From assembly GCA_003218345.1 (NCBI GenBank), contig QHNF01000049.1, positions 1 to 9,284 on the forward strand: a DNA stretch of 9,284 nt, given 5' to 3'. The notes below the pieces were generated by a model, which saw only the letters and a program-made list of their open reading frames with translations, made no database searches and was not told where the DNA came from. Source of the stretch: Verrucomicrobiota bacterium. GTDB taxonomy: Bacteria; Verrucomicrobiota; Verrucomicrobiia; Chthoniobacterales; UBA10450. Made by a program: the position numbers and the translations under genes. Below, piece after piece: positions 1 through 6,543 of the stretch. Within the stretch, counting starts at the first letter, position 1. Each line of letters starts with the position of its first letter.

Positions 1-4
1 TTCG

Positions 5-1768
5 TTACAAGACTTCGTCCCATTTCGTTTTGTCCTTGAGCATGATCTCGCGGAGAAGGCGGATCGGCGGCATGCCATGGTTAAGCAGCTCGTTATGGAA
101 TTTTTGCAATGAGAACTCTTCGCCCTGCTGCGCCTTGTAATCGTCACGCAATTTCAGGATCTGCAATTTACCAAGCGTGTAGTTGAGATAGCCGGGGTCG
201 AACGTGCCGCGCATCGCTTCCTGGCGTGCCGGCTTTTCCTCGTAATAGCAATTGTCCTGGAAAAACTTCGTTGCATCCTCGATCGACATCTTCTGAGTGT
301 GTATTTTGGTCGACACACATAACCGGCATAAACGCAGCAGCGCTTCATCGGCTTGCGCCATGCGATATTTGGCCGGGTGTTTCACGTCGTCCTCGCTGGG
401 AGTCTCGCCAGTCGGGTTCCCGAAGCCTTCATCGAGCATCATTTTTTCGCAGTAGTGCGCCCAGCCTTCGGTAAATGCGTAGCTGCCGAAAATCTTTTCG
501 ACCTTGCTCGCGGGCGATGCATTCAGATGCAGGAACTGCACATAATGGCCAGGATAAGCTTCATGAATCGAAACGATATCCGAGGTGTAATAGTTGAAGG
601 CGGTGAGCCATTCTTGCTTTTGTTTCTCCGGCCAGTCGTTCTCGGTGGGCGTGACGTAATAATACGCCTCGGTCGCGCGCTTCTCGAACGGACCGGGTGT
701 GTCCATCGATGCAAAAGAGGTGGCGCGCAGATATTGCGGGGTCTCTTTCACCTTGGCGCGAACGTCCGATGGAATGCTGACCAAATGACGGCTCGAAACG
801 TATTTCCGAATTTTGTCCAAGTCTTTGGCTACATCGGGGATGAGATTTTGCGGCGTGGGATGCTCACTCTGAATTTGTTTAAAGACTTCAATCGGCGATT
901 TATTTGGATCGATTTTTTTCGCGGCATCGGCAAATGCTTGTTGTTCCGCTTTTAATTGCTCCATGCCGATCTCAAGAATTTTTTGCGGCGGAAGATCGAC
1001 CAGTTCGGTTTGAGCCAGGAAGCGCCTGAATTTTTCCTCGCCTAAGGCGAAATCGAGCGACGCTTTCGGAAGTTTTTCCCGTTCCAACCACGCAGCATAA
1101 TCGTTGAGCGCGTTTGCAGCTTTGCGATTGGACTCCTGAAACGCGACACGGAGCTGCTGATCTTTAAGTCCGGCGACAGCCGCAACGAGATCTTTCTTTA
1201 GAAAATCTGAGGAACCTCTCGCGATCTGAATGGCAAGTTCCACATACGGCTTGGGAAGGACCTCATTCAGGTTTGTTCTTGCCGCGATCAGGATATTTGG
1301 AATTTGGGACTCGATGGCGATCAGACTGCGAACGCGATCCTCAAGCGGCGCAAAATTCCTTTTGATATAGACATTCACATCGGCTGCGCGCGCATAGATC
1401 ATGGGATTTCGCTCGAAGACCGACATGTCCTGCATTTCAAAGAGGTCCTTCTTGACGGCCATTTGCAGGATTCTTAGATCTATAGATTGCCGGGGACCTA
1501 GCTTGCTTTGGTCGAACTTGCTCAGTCGATCGTCAAACCGCCGCAGTCTGGAAAGCTCAGCATCCAACGCGAGGCGGCTGTAGTCGGAGATCTTGCCGTC
1601 GTACTCGTGAAACCCGAGGGCAGTTCCCTCGAGAGGGTGCGCGGCAAGATACGTTTTGATGTATTCCTCGGCGACGGCTTCGTACTCGGCATCCTCGTTT
1701 TCCGCGGCGAAGGTGCCGGTCGCGGAAAGAAAAAGAGCGATGGCGAAGAGGCGGAGGAAAACCTTCAC
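5..1768 (-). CDS. DUF885 family exported putative zinc hydrolase/peptidase
   Basis: The 587-residue product begins with a typical Sec signal peptide: basic start MKVFLRLF, hydrophobic core to about residue 19, likely cleavage after TGTFA. The mature protein should therefore be exported to the periplasm or outer surface. The family signature HEAYPGH lies at residues 402-408, followed by FTEGWAHYCE at about 432-441. In DUF885 proteins the two His and the downstream Glu (E434 here) are expected to bind zinc as in gluzincin metallopeptidases. The true substrate of most members is unknown; peptidase activity is inferred from the motif. The length is normal for the family and no frameshift is seen. 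The start is GTG at 1768, because the frame upstream has no ATG, GTG or TTG before a stop at 1835-1837. No Shine-Dalgarno sequence precedes it. It is divergent from the S41 protease gene. Confidence 0.87.
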   Translation of the reverse strand: MKVFLRLFAIALFLSATGTFAAENEDAEYEAVAEEYIKTYLAAHPLEGTALGFHEYDGKISDYSRLALDAELSRLRRFDDRLSKFDQSKLGPRQSIDLRILQMAVKKDLFEMQDMSVFERNPMIYARAADVNVYIKRNFAPLEDRVRSLIAIESQIPNILIAARTNLNEVLPKPYVELAIQIARGSSDFLKKDLVAAVAGLKDQQLRVAFQESNRKAANALNDYAAWLEREKLPKASLDFALGEEKFRRFLAQTELVDLPPQKILEIGMEQLKAEQQAFADAAKKIDPNKSPIEVFKQIQSEHPTPQNLIPDVAKDLDKIRKYVSSRHLVSIPSDVRAKVKETPQYLRATSFASMDTPGPFEKRATEAYYYVTPTENDWPEKQKQEWLTAFNYYTSDIVSIHEAYPGHYVQFLHLNASPASKVEKIFGSYAFTEGWAHYCEKMMLDEGFGNPTGETPSEDDVKHPAKYRMAQADEALLRLCRLCVSTKIHTQKMSIEDATKFFQDNCYYEEKPARQEAMRGTFDPGYLNYTLGKLQILKLRDDYKAQQGEEFSLQKFHNELLNHGMPPIRLLREIMLKDKTKWDEVL

Positions 1769-1798
1769 GTTAAGAAAGCCGGCTACAGGTATCGCGCG

Positions 1799-1826
1799 TT
1801 GCCAAAAATCCCGGATGAGCGATGAT
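1799..1826 (+). promoter_or_regulatory. possible promoter for the S41 protease gene
   Basis: TTGCCA at 1799-1804 and GATGAT at 1821-1826 are separated by 16 bases and resemble sigma-70 -35 and -10 boxes, the latter matching 4 of 6 positions. Transcription would begin near 1834, downstream of the ATG at 1822 but upstream of the ATG at 1855. That would agree with 1855 as the true start. The match is modest and this is a suggestion only. Confidence 0.22.
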
Positions 1827-1854
1827 TCGGTTGGTTACAGTAGTAGTCCGAAAT

Positions 1855-3153
1855 ATGAAACGGTTGGTTGTCATTCTGTCATTAGGTTTCGCGCTGCTTG
1901 GCGTTTTGTCTGGCAGCCTCGCGCAGGAAGCGCAGCGGGGAAACAATGAAGAGGATAACGGCTACTCGCAAATTTCCATTTTCGCAAAAACGCTCGAATT
2001 GATTCGGCAGGATTACGTGGATGGGAACAAGACGAGCTATCACGATCTCATCACGGCAGCAATGAAAGGCATGCTTTCGTCGCTGGATCCACATAGCCAG
2101 TTCATGGACCCGAATGATTTTCGAGACATGCAGGACGATACGCGCAGCCGTTTTAATGGTCTCGGGATCGAGGTCTCGATGAAGAACGGCCTCCCTACTG
2201 TGGTTACGGCGATGGAAGACACGCCTGCGGCCAAAGCTGGCGTTCTGTCTGGGGATCAAATCTTACGAATAAACGGCATTTCAACCGAAAGAATGGACCT
2301 TCAGGACGCCATTAATGTTTTGCGCGGACCGGCAGGACGCAAAGTGACTCTCACGCTGTTGCGCCCCTCGACCAAGGAAATCAAAGACTACATCCTGGAG
2401 CGGGCGGAGATTAAAGTGCAAAGCGTCAAGGGCGCGAAGTTGCTCGACGCGGAGCTGACCGGCCCATTCAAAATCGGCTACATCCGGCTGATTCAATTCA
2501 ACGAGCCGACATCCGAGGAGTTATCGAAAGCACTAGAGGAATTGCAGAAGCAAGGCATGCAAGCGCTCATTCTTGATCTGCGGAACAATCCAGGCGGGCT
2601 GTTGAATAGTGCAGTCGATGTGTGCGCTCAATTTTTGCCGCCCAACACAAAGGTAGTCTCAACACAGGGCCGGGTCGCTTCTCAACAGCATGATTACTCG
2701 ACTTCAGGAGCCAAAAAAGAGCGTCCGAATTTTCCCATGGTACTGCTGATCAATGAAGGCAGTGCAAGCGGGGCGGAGATTGTTGCTGGAGCATTAAAGG
2801 ATTTGCATCGAGCCATCCTCATTGGCGAAACCACTTTCGGAAAAGGTTCAGTGCAGAATGTGATGCAATTGCCAGACGGGTCTGCAGTGCGTTTTACCAC
2901 GGCAAAATACTACACACCGAGCAAGCAAGTCATTCAAGGCAATGGCGTGATTCCGAATATTCGTGTTGCCATGACTGCAGAAGAGGAGCGCTCCCTCTTT
3001 GCGTTGCGCAACGCTGGAAATATCAAATCCGAGGACGAAAAGAATATCGTCAAGTCCAAGGATCCCCAGATGCGGCGCGCAATCGACGCGCTCAAGGGCG
3101 TCATGATTTACGCGCAGGAGAACGCCCCGAAAGCGGAAGCGGTAAAGAAATAA
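1855..3153 (+). CDS. S41 family C-terminal processing (tail-specific) protease, CtpA-like
   Basis: The product is an exported serine protease that cleaves periplasmic proteins near their C-termini, probably for maturation or quality control. Translated from ATG 1855 it has 432 residues. It starts with a signal peptide (MKRLVVILSLGFALLGVLSG, cleavage near SLAQ). An N-terminal helical region with SSLDPHSQFM follows, then a PDZ domain at about residues 90-165 and the S41 catalytic core to about 375. The nucleophile is Ser305 in NEGSASGAEI and the general base is Lys330 in TTFGKGSVQ. The 25-residue spacing is the usual one for the Ser/Lys dyad of this family. The in-frame ATG at 1822 would add 11 residues (MIRLVTVVVRN) before an already complete signal peptide, so 1855 is preferred. 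Neither start has a good ribosome binding site. The preceding gene is divergent; tsaD follows after 110 bases. Confidence 0.93.
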   Translation: MKRLVVILSLGFALLGVLSGSLAQEAQRGNNEEDNGYSQISIFAKTLELIRQDYVDGNKTSYHDLITAAMKGMLSSLDPHSQFMDPNDFRDMQDDTRSRFNGLGIEVSMKNGLPTVVTAMEDTPAAKAGVLSGDQILRINGISTERMDLQDAINVLRGPAGRKVTLTLLRPSTKEIKDYILERAEIKVQSVKGAKLLDAELTGPFKIGYIRLIQFNEPTSEELSKALEELQKQGMQALILDLRNNPGGLLNSAVDVCAQFLPPNTKVVSTQGRVASQQHDYSTSGAKKERPNFPMVLLINEGSASGAEIVAGALKDLHRAILIGETTFGKGSVQNVMQLPDGSAVRFTTAKYYTPSKQVIQGNGVIPNIRVAMTAEEERSLFALRNAGNIKSEDEKNIVKSKDPQMRRAIDALKGVMIYAQENAPKAEAVKK

Positions 3154-3175
3154 CAGCGCGCGACTTTTCCTTCTT

Positions 3176-3269
3176 TGTCATTCCGAGCGGAGTCGAGGAA
3201 TCTCTCACTTTGTTCTGATATCCCGGGGAATTAACGGCGACAGATGTCTCGACTTCGCTCGACATGACA
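3176..3269. repeat. imperfect inverted repeat element overlapping the tsaD start codon
   Basis: The left arm (3176-3205, beginning TGTCATTCCGAGCG) and right arm (3242-3269, ending TCGCTCGACATGACA) are near reverse complements. Both share TGTCAT, CGAGCG, AGTCGAG and ATCT blocks in the same order when one arm is inverted. The spacer is 36 bases. From memory, sequences of this form recur in intergenic regions of many environmental genomes and give spurious peptides such as RDSSTPLGMTK and VMSSEVETS, both of which appear on the minus strand here. The right arm contains ATG 3264, the tsaD start. In RNA the arms could fold into a long stem that includes this AUG. Whether it is a mobile REP-like element, a processing site or a terminator cannot be told from one copy. 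Confidence 0.75.
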
Positions 3270-4274
3270 GTATTAGCTCTCGAAACGTCGTGCGACGAGA
3301 CCGCTGTCGCCATTTTGCGGGGGCGCAATCATGGCTCCAGCCCGGAGTTGCTTGCCAGTGAAGTCGCATCGCAAGTCGCCGCGCATGAGAAATACGGCGG
3401 AATCGTGCCTGAGATCGCATCACGGAATCATCTTATCTACGCGCCGCAGCTACTTGAGCGGGCAACCCGGAACGCTAAGATCGACATGTCGCTAATCGAT
3501 GCATTTGCGGCAACAGGCGGCCCTGGTCTGGCGAGTTCGCTCATGATTGGCGCGTCGATTGCAAAAGGATTGGCGATTGGGTTTGGCAAACCTTACCTCG
3601 CGATCAATCATCTCGAAGGACACTTGCTATCGCCTTTTTTCGGCGGCGCAGATGGCGACACCAAAATCAGGCCTAATGTTTCGCTCATTGTGAGCGGCGG
3701 ACACACCATGTTGATTCGAGTGCACGCGCTGAACGATTACCAGTTGATCGGGCAAACTGTCGATGATGCCGCCGGCGAAGCATTCGATAAGGTGGCCAAG
3801 CTTCTAGGGCTCGGTTACCCTGGCGGCCCTGAAATTGAAAAGCGCGCCCGCGACGGCGACCTGAGGCGTTTTGATCTTCCCCGCAGCATGCTTGACTCGG
3901 AGAATTTCAGTTTCAGTGGTTTGAAAACCGCCGTCCGATATTTGCTTCCCAAATTGAATGGCAACTTTCTCGCCGATGTCTGCGCGTCGTTTCAACAGGC
4001 GATTATGGATGTACTGGTACGGAAATCGATTGCAGCAGCCCAGAAATACGGCGTCAATCTTGTGACCGTCAGCGGCGGGGTCAGTTGCAATCAGGAACTG
4101 CGAAGGCAACTGCGGGAAGCGTGCGCGCGCGAAGGTTTTGAATTCAAAAATGCCGAGCCTTGGTTGTGCACTGATAATGCGGCGATGATCGCATTTGCTG
4201 CGTTGTTGCGGTTACAAGCTGGGTCCCAATCGAATGTGACAGACGAAATCGATCCGAATTTGAGAGTAGCGTAA
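3264..4274 (+). CDS. tsaD: tRNA N6-adenosine threonylcarbamoyltransferase
   Basis: TsaD transfers the threonylcarbamoyl group from threonylcarbamoyl-AMP to A37 of ANN-decoding tRNAs, forming t6A in the cytoplasm together with TsaB and TsaE. The 336-residue product has the usual length. It shows the family start VLALETSCDETAVA (residues 3-16) and the region HEKYGGIVPEIASRNH. The metal-binding pair H116/H120 lies in NHLEGH. SGGHT, DDAAGEAFDKVA and SGGVSCN are present, as is D304 in CTDNAAM. It is an ASKHA-fold protein, and no key residue is missing. ATG 3264 is the only ATG, GTG or TTG upstream of the conserved region in this frame, since an in-frame stop lies at 3216-3218. This start is inside the right arm of the inverted repeat and has no Shine-Dalgarno sequence. 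The gene converges on the polyprenyl synthase gene. tsaB, tsaC and tsaE are not in the window. Confidence 0.97.
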   Translation: MTVLALETSCDETAVAILRGRNHGSSPELLASEVASQVAAHEKYGGIVPEIASRNHLIYAPQLLERATRNAKIDMSLIDAFAATGGPGLASSLMIGASIAKGLAIGFGKPYLAINHLEGHLLSPFFGGADGDTKIRPNVSLIVSGGHTMLIRVHALNDYQLIGQTVDDAAGEAFDKVAKLLGLGYPGGPEIEKRARDGDLRRFDLPRSMLDSENFSFSGLKTAVRYLLPKLNGNFLADVCASFQQAIMDVLVRKSIAAAQKYGVNLVTVSGGVSCNQELRRQLREACAREGFEFKNAEPWLCTDNAAMIAFAALLRLQAGSQSNVTDEIDPNLRVA

Positions 4275-4326
4275 GCGTCTCGCTTGCGTTGCAGACGTTT
4301 CGCAGCCGGGACGGTCGCGCTACTCT
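4263..4326. repeat. inverted repeat spanning the convergent ends of tsaD and the polyprenyl synthase gene
   Basis: AGAGTAGCG at 4263-4271 is the exact reverse complement of CGCTACTCT at 4318-4326, giving a 9-bp outer stem. Inside it, CGTAAGCG (4270-4277) pairs with CGCTTGCG (4281-4288) across a three-base loop with one wobble pair, so the two folds compete in part. The element contains the stop codon of tsaD (4272-4274) and two bases of the stop of the leftward gene (4325-4327). It may act as a two-way terminator or RNA end-protecting structure, although no T-tract follows on either strand. It may instead be a REP-like repeat that inserted between the two genes. Confidence 0.6.
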
Positions 4327-5209
4327 AATACTCGCGCTCGAGAAGGTAATTCGCGAGCGCATGTAGCGGTTCCGCGTCGCTGCCGCGAAATACAGACAGA
4401 GCATTATGCGCCTGACGGGTGAGTCGACGGGCTTCGGCGCGTGATTTCTCCAGACCGATCACCGCGGGATAAGTCGCTTTTTTTGCGGCGACATCTTTGC
4501 CGGCGCTTTTGCCCAATATTTCCGAAGTTTGAGTTACATCGAGGATATCGTCGATGACCTGGAAAGCGAGCCCAAGCCGCTGTCCGAACTGCGCGATTGC
4601 AGAAAGCTCTTTGGCGTCTGCATTGGCGCTCATAGCGCCGAGGCGTACCGAGCTTTTCAATATGGCTGCCGTTTTGTTCTCGTGGATAAATCGCAACTGG
4701 TCACGTTTCACTTTTCGGCCTTCCGCTTCAAGATCGGCGGCCTGACCAGCAATCAGTTTTTGGCTTCCGGCTGCAACTGCGATCTCGCGCAACAAAATTG
4801 AGATGTCGTAGCGCGGCGCCGGCTTACCTGTCGAAACAATTTCAAATGCGATCGTTAACAGCGCGTCCCCGGCGAGAATAGCGATCCCGTCGCCAAAGAC
4901 TTTGTGGCAGGTGGGGCGGCCGCGCCGGAAATCATCGTTATCCATGCTGGGAAGATCATCGTGAACAAGCGAATAGGTATGGATGCATTCGAGCGCGCAG
5001 GCGAGGGGAAGCGCGTTATGGATGTTGCCGCGACAAGCTTCGGCCGCAGCAAGACAAAGAATCGGTCGCAAGCGTTTGCCTCCGGCAAAAAGACTGTAGC
5101 GCATCGCCTTGTGAAGCGTGGCAGGTTTTGTATTTGCGTTCGGCAAATAGCGATTGAGTGCGCGGTCAATTAACTTCTGGCGCGAGGCGAGGTAGGATCG
5201 GAATTGCAT
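4325..5209 (-). CDS. ispA: polyprenyl diphosphate synthase, farnesyl/geranylgeranyl diphosphate synthase type
   Basis: This cytoplasmic enzyme condenses isopentenyl diphosphate with allylic diphosphates to make short-chain prenyl diphosphates for quinones, carotenoids or undecaprenyl carriers. The 294-residue product is all-helical and of normal length. It carries GGKRLRP at 43-49, the first aspartate-rich motif DDLPSMD at 84-90 followed by DDFRRGRPT, and the second motif DDILD at 220-224. The DDxxxxD spacing is that of bacterial IspA-like enzymes. Whether C15 or C20 is the main product cannot be read safely from the sequence. The open frame continues upstream to 5518, but those 103 codons lie antisense to the tonB-like gene and look nothing like the family. 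The start was therefore set at ATG 5209, giving MQFRSYLASRQ. No clear ribosome binding site precedes it. Confidence 0.93.
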   Translation of the reverse strand: MQFRSYLASRQKLIDRALNRYLPNANTKPATLHKAMRYSLFAGGKRLRPILCLAAAEACRGNIHNALPLACALECIHTYSLVHDDLPSMDNDDFRRGRPTCHKVFGDGIAILAGDALLTIAFEIVSTGKPAPRYDISILLREIAVAAGSQKLIAGQAADLEAEGRKVKRDQLRFIHENKTAAILKSSVRLGAMSANADAKELSAIAQFGQRLGLAFQVIDDILDVTQTSEILGKSAGKDVAAKKATYPAVIGLEKSRAEARRLTRQAHNALSVFRGSDAEPLHALANYLLEREY

Positions 5210-5307
5210 TATCCGAGCCAACAGTGAAGACGGCACCGCATGTTTGGCAACGGAAAATAGTGCAAATGCGGCGCTAAGTTTTTTGAGCGTGCAGTGTCTT
5301 TCTCGTT

Positions 5308-5315
5308 GGAGAGGG
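5308..5315 (+). promoter_or_regulatory. Shine-Dalgarno sequence that fixes the TonB-family start
   Basis: GGAGAGGG ends five bases before ATG 5321. It supports that ATG over the in-frame GTG at 5294, which lies upstream of this site. It is the only strong Shine-Dalgarno sequence seen ahead of a gene in this window. Confidence 0.7.
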
Positions 5316-5320
5316 AAAAC

Positions 5321-5935
5321 ATGAATGCTGCATTGTTCTACCGACCGCGCCGGCGCTGGCTGTTCTGGACTGCATTCGCCTGTGCGGCGGCGATTCACGT
5401 TGGGGCAGTCTTCATTGCGCAAGGCAAGTCCGAGAAAATTGCCGTGCAAGATTTCAAACCGGCTGGAATTGATGTCGAGGTGGTCGACAAGGACTCGGAA
5501 CAGGCGCCGCCCGAACAAGCAATCATGCCGCCCCCTTCGGAGCAGGTCTCTGCTGACAAAAATGCGTTTCGGCAGGAAGAGTCAACGCTGCAACCGGTCC
5601 GTCCACATAAGAAAACAAGGATCGCATCTGTTACTCGCATGGCTTTGAAAGGAGCAGAGGCGCAATTTGGTTCGGTGAAAGCACTGGTGATGTATGCACC
5701 GCGCCCGGTATATCCCTACGAAGCACGACGCCAGCGAATGACAGGGTCGGGAATCGCGCTGCTAACGGTTGCTCTCACCGGCAACGTAATTGAGGCCCGT
5801 ATGGCGGAGAGCAGTGGAAGTGTCATTCTGGATAGTGCAACGCTTGAGGCCCTCCGAAGATGGCGTTTCAAGCCGGGCAGCGTGCTGAGCGTCGAAGTGC
5901 CGATTACGTACTCGCTCACGGGTGCGTCTTATTAG
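5321..5935 (+). CDS. TonB family protein (energy transducer)
   Basis: The 204-residue product has the layout of a short TonB. A basic cytoplasmic tail (residues 1-12, RPRRRW) precedes a single membrane helix at about 13-34. A periplasmic linker at about 40-115 is moderately rich in proline and charge (QAPPEQAIMPPPSEQ). A C-terminal TonB domain at about 125-200 carries RPVYPYEARRQRMTGSG, VALTGNVIEARMAESSG and ALRRWRFKPG. Such proteins couple the inner-membrane proton gradient, through ExbB/ExbD, to outer-membrane receptors. Neither ExbBD nor a receptor is in the window, and the His in AAIHVG at residue 26 fits the conserved TonB helix position. The start is ATG 5321, chosen for its ribosome binding site. 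The sigma-factor gene follows 44 bases downstream on the same strand, so co-transcription is possible. The 111-base gap to the divergent synthase gene holds no promoter I can call. Confidence 0.87.
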   Translation: MNAALFYRPRRRWLFWTAFACAAAIHVGAVFIAQGKSEKIAVQDFKPAGIDVEVVDKDSEQAPPEQAIMPPPSEQVSADKNAFRQEESTLQPVRPHKKTRIASVTRMALKGAEAQFGSVKALVMYAPRPVYPYEARRQRMTGSGIALLTVALTGNVIEARMAESSGSVILDSATLEALRRWRFKPGSVLSVEVPITYSLTGASY

Positions 5936-5979
5936 TTTTGAGCTTCACCGATGTGTTACCCTCTCATGCGCCAAAATCG

Positions 5980-6543
5980 ATGCGAAGCGAGAGAATAAAG
6001 GCGGGACAAAAGTTTGAGGTAGTCCTACAGCGATTCGAGATTCCACTTCTTCAATATGCCACCCGGATAACCGGCGACCGAGAGAGGGCGAGAGACGTTG
6101 TTCAGGAAACATTTATCAAATTTCAGCGCAATGGTGCGTTGTCGCGAGAGGATGAACCGGCGACTTGGCTATTTACCGTTTGCCGCAACGGCGCGCTCAA
6201 CGTTTGCCGCAAAGAAAACCGAATGATGTATCTCGACGAAGAAGTAATCGGATCACAGGAAGACCGGCAGCCGATGCCCTACGAGCGCATGGAGGAACAC
6301 GAGGCGGCTGGATTCCTGATGCGAATCATCGCGACGCTGCCGCGACGGCAACAGGAGGTGCTACAGTTGAAATTTCAAAACGATCTCAGTTATCAGCAGA
6401 TCGCCGACATCACAAAAACGACGGCGAACTGTGTGGGTGTTCTTATTCACACAGCGTTGAAGACATTGCGGCAGCGCTACCGGGAAGCCTCGAAAGATTT
6501 CGTTCCGTTCAACCCCAGAAGTAACTCATATGAACATCGATGA
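5980..6543 (+). CDS. ECF-type RNA polymerase sigma factor
   Basis: The product is a two-domain sigma factor of 187 residues that should direct RNA polymerase to a small regulon. Region 2 spans about residues 12-83, with the core-binding and -10 recognition stretch ITGDRERARDVVQETFIKFQ and ATWLFTVCRNGALNVCRKE. Region 4 spans about 112-166, with LPRRQQEVLQLKF and the helix-turn-helix LSYQQIADITKTTANCVGVLIHTALKTLRQRY. There is no extra C-terminal domain. ATG 5980 is chosen because region 2 begins shortly after it. GTG 5953 is an in-frame alternative, and neither has a convincing ribosome binding site. The frame is open further up into the TonB gene, but that part is unlike sigma factors. Its 3' end overlaps the following VWA gene by 14 bases, which suggests translational coupling to its likely anti-sigma partner. 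Confidence 0.93.
   Translation: MRSERIKAGQKFEVVLQRFEIPLLQYATRITGDRERARDVVQETFIKFQRNGALSREDEPATWLFTVCRNGALNVCRKENRMMYLDEEVIGSQEDRQPMPYERMEEHEAAGFLMRIIATLPRRQQEVLQLKFQNDLSYQQIADITKTTANCVGVLIHTALKTLRQRYREASKDFVPFNPRSNSYEHR

Noticed and set aside
353..955. 200-codon plus-strand frame opposite the DUF885 gene
   Set aside because: It is antisense to a complete gene with signal peptide and zinc motif, and its own translation shows no recognisable domain.
1625..1640. Palindrome CCCTCGAGAGGG inside the DUF885 gene
   Set aside because: It is short, lies within conserved coding sequence, and such palindromes are expected by chance in a window of this size.
3101..3328. 75-codon minus-strand frame across the S41/tsaD junction
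   Set aside because: Its peptide (RDSSTPLGMTK, VMSSEVETS) is the translation of the inverted repeat arms and is antisense to real coding sequence at both ends.
5210..5518. 103-codon N-terminal extension of the polyprenyl synthase frame, antisense to the TonB-family gene
   Set aside because: The extra residues do not resemble the family, the usual N-terminus begins at ATG 5209, and the region is coding on the other strand with a strong ribosome site.
5860..5979. 40-codon upstream extension of the sigma-factor gene into the TonB gene
   Set aside because: The first part overlaps the TonB C-terminal domain out of frame, and region 2 of the sigma factor starts only after ATG 5980; only GTG 5953 remains a mild alternative.
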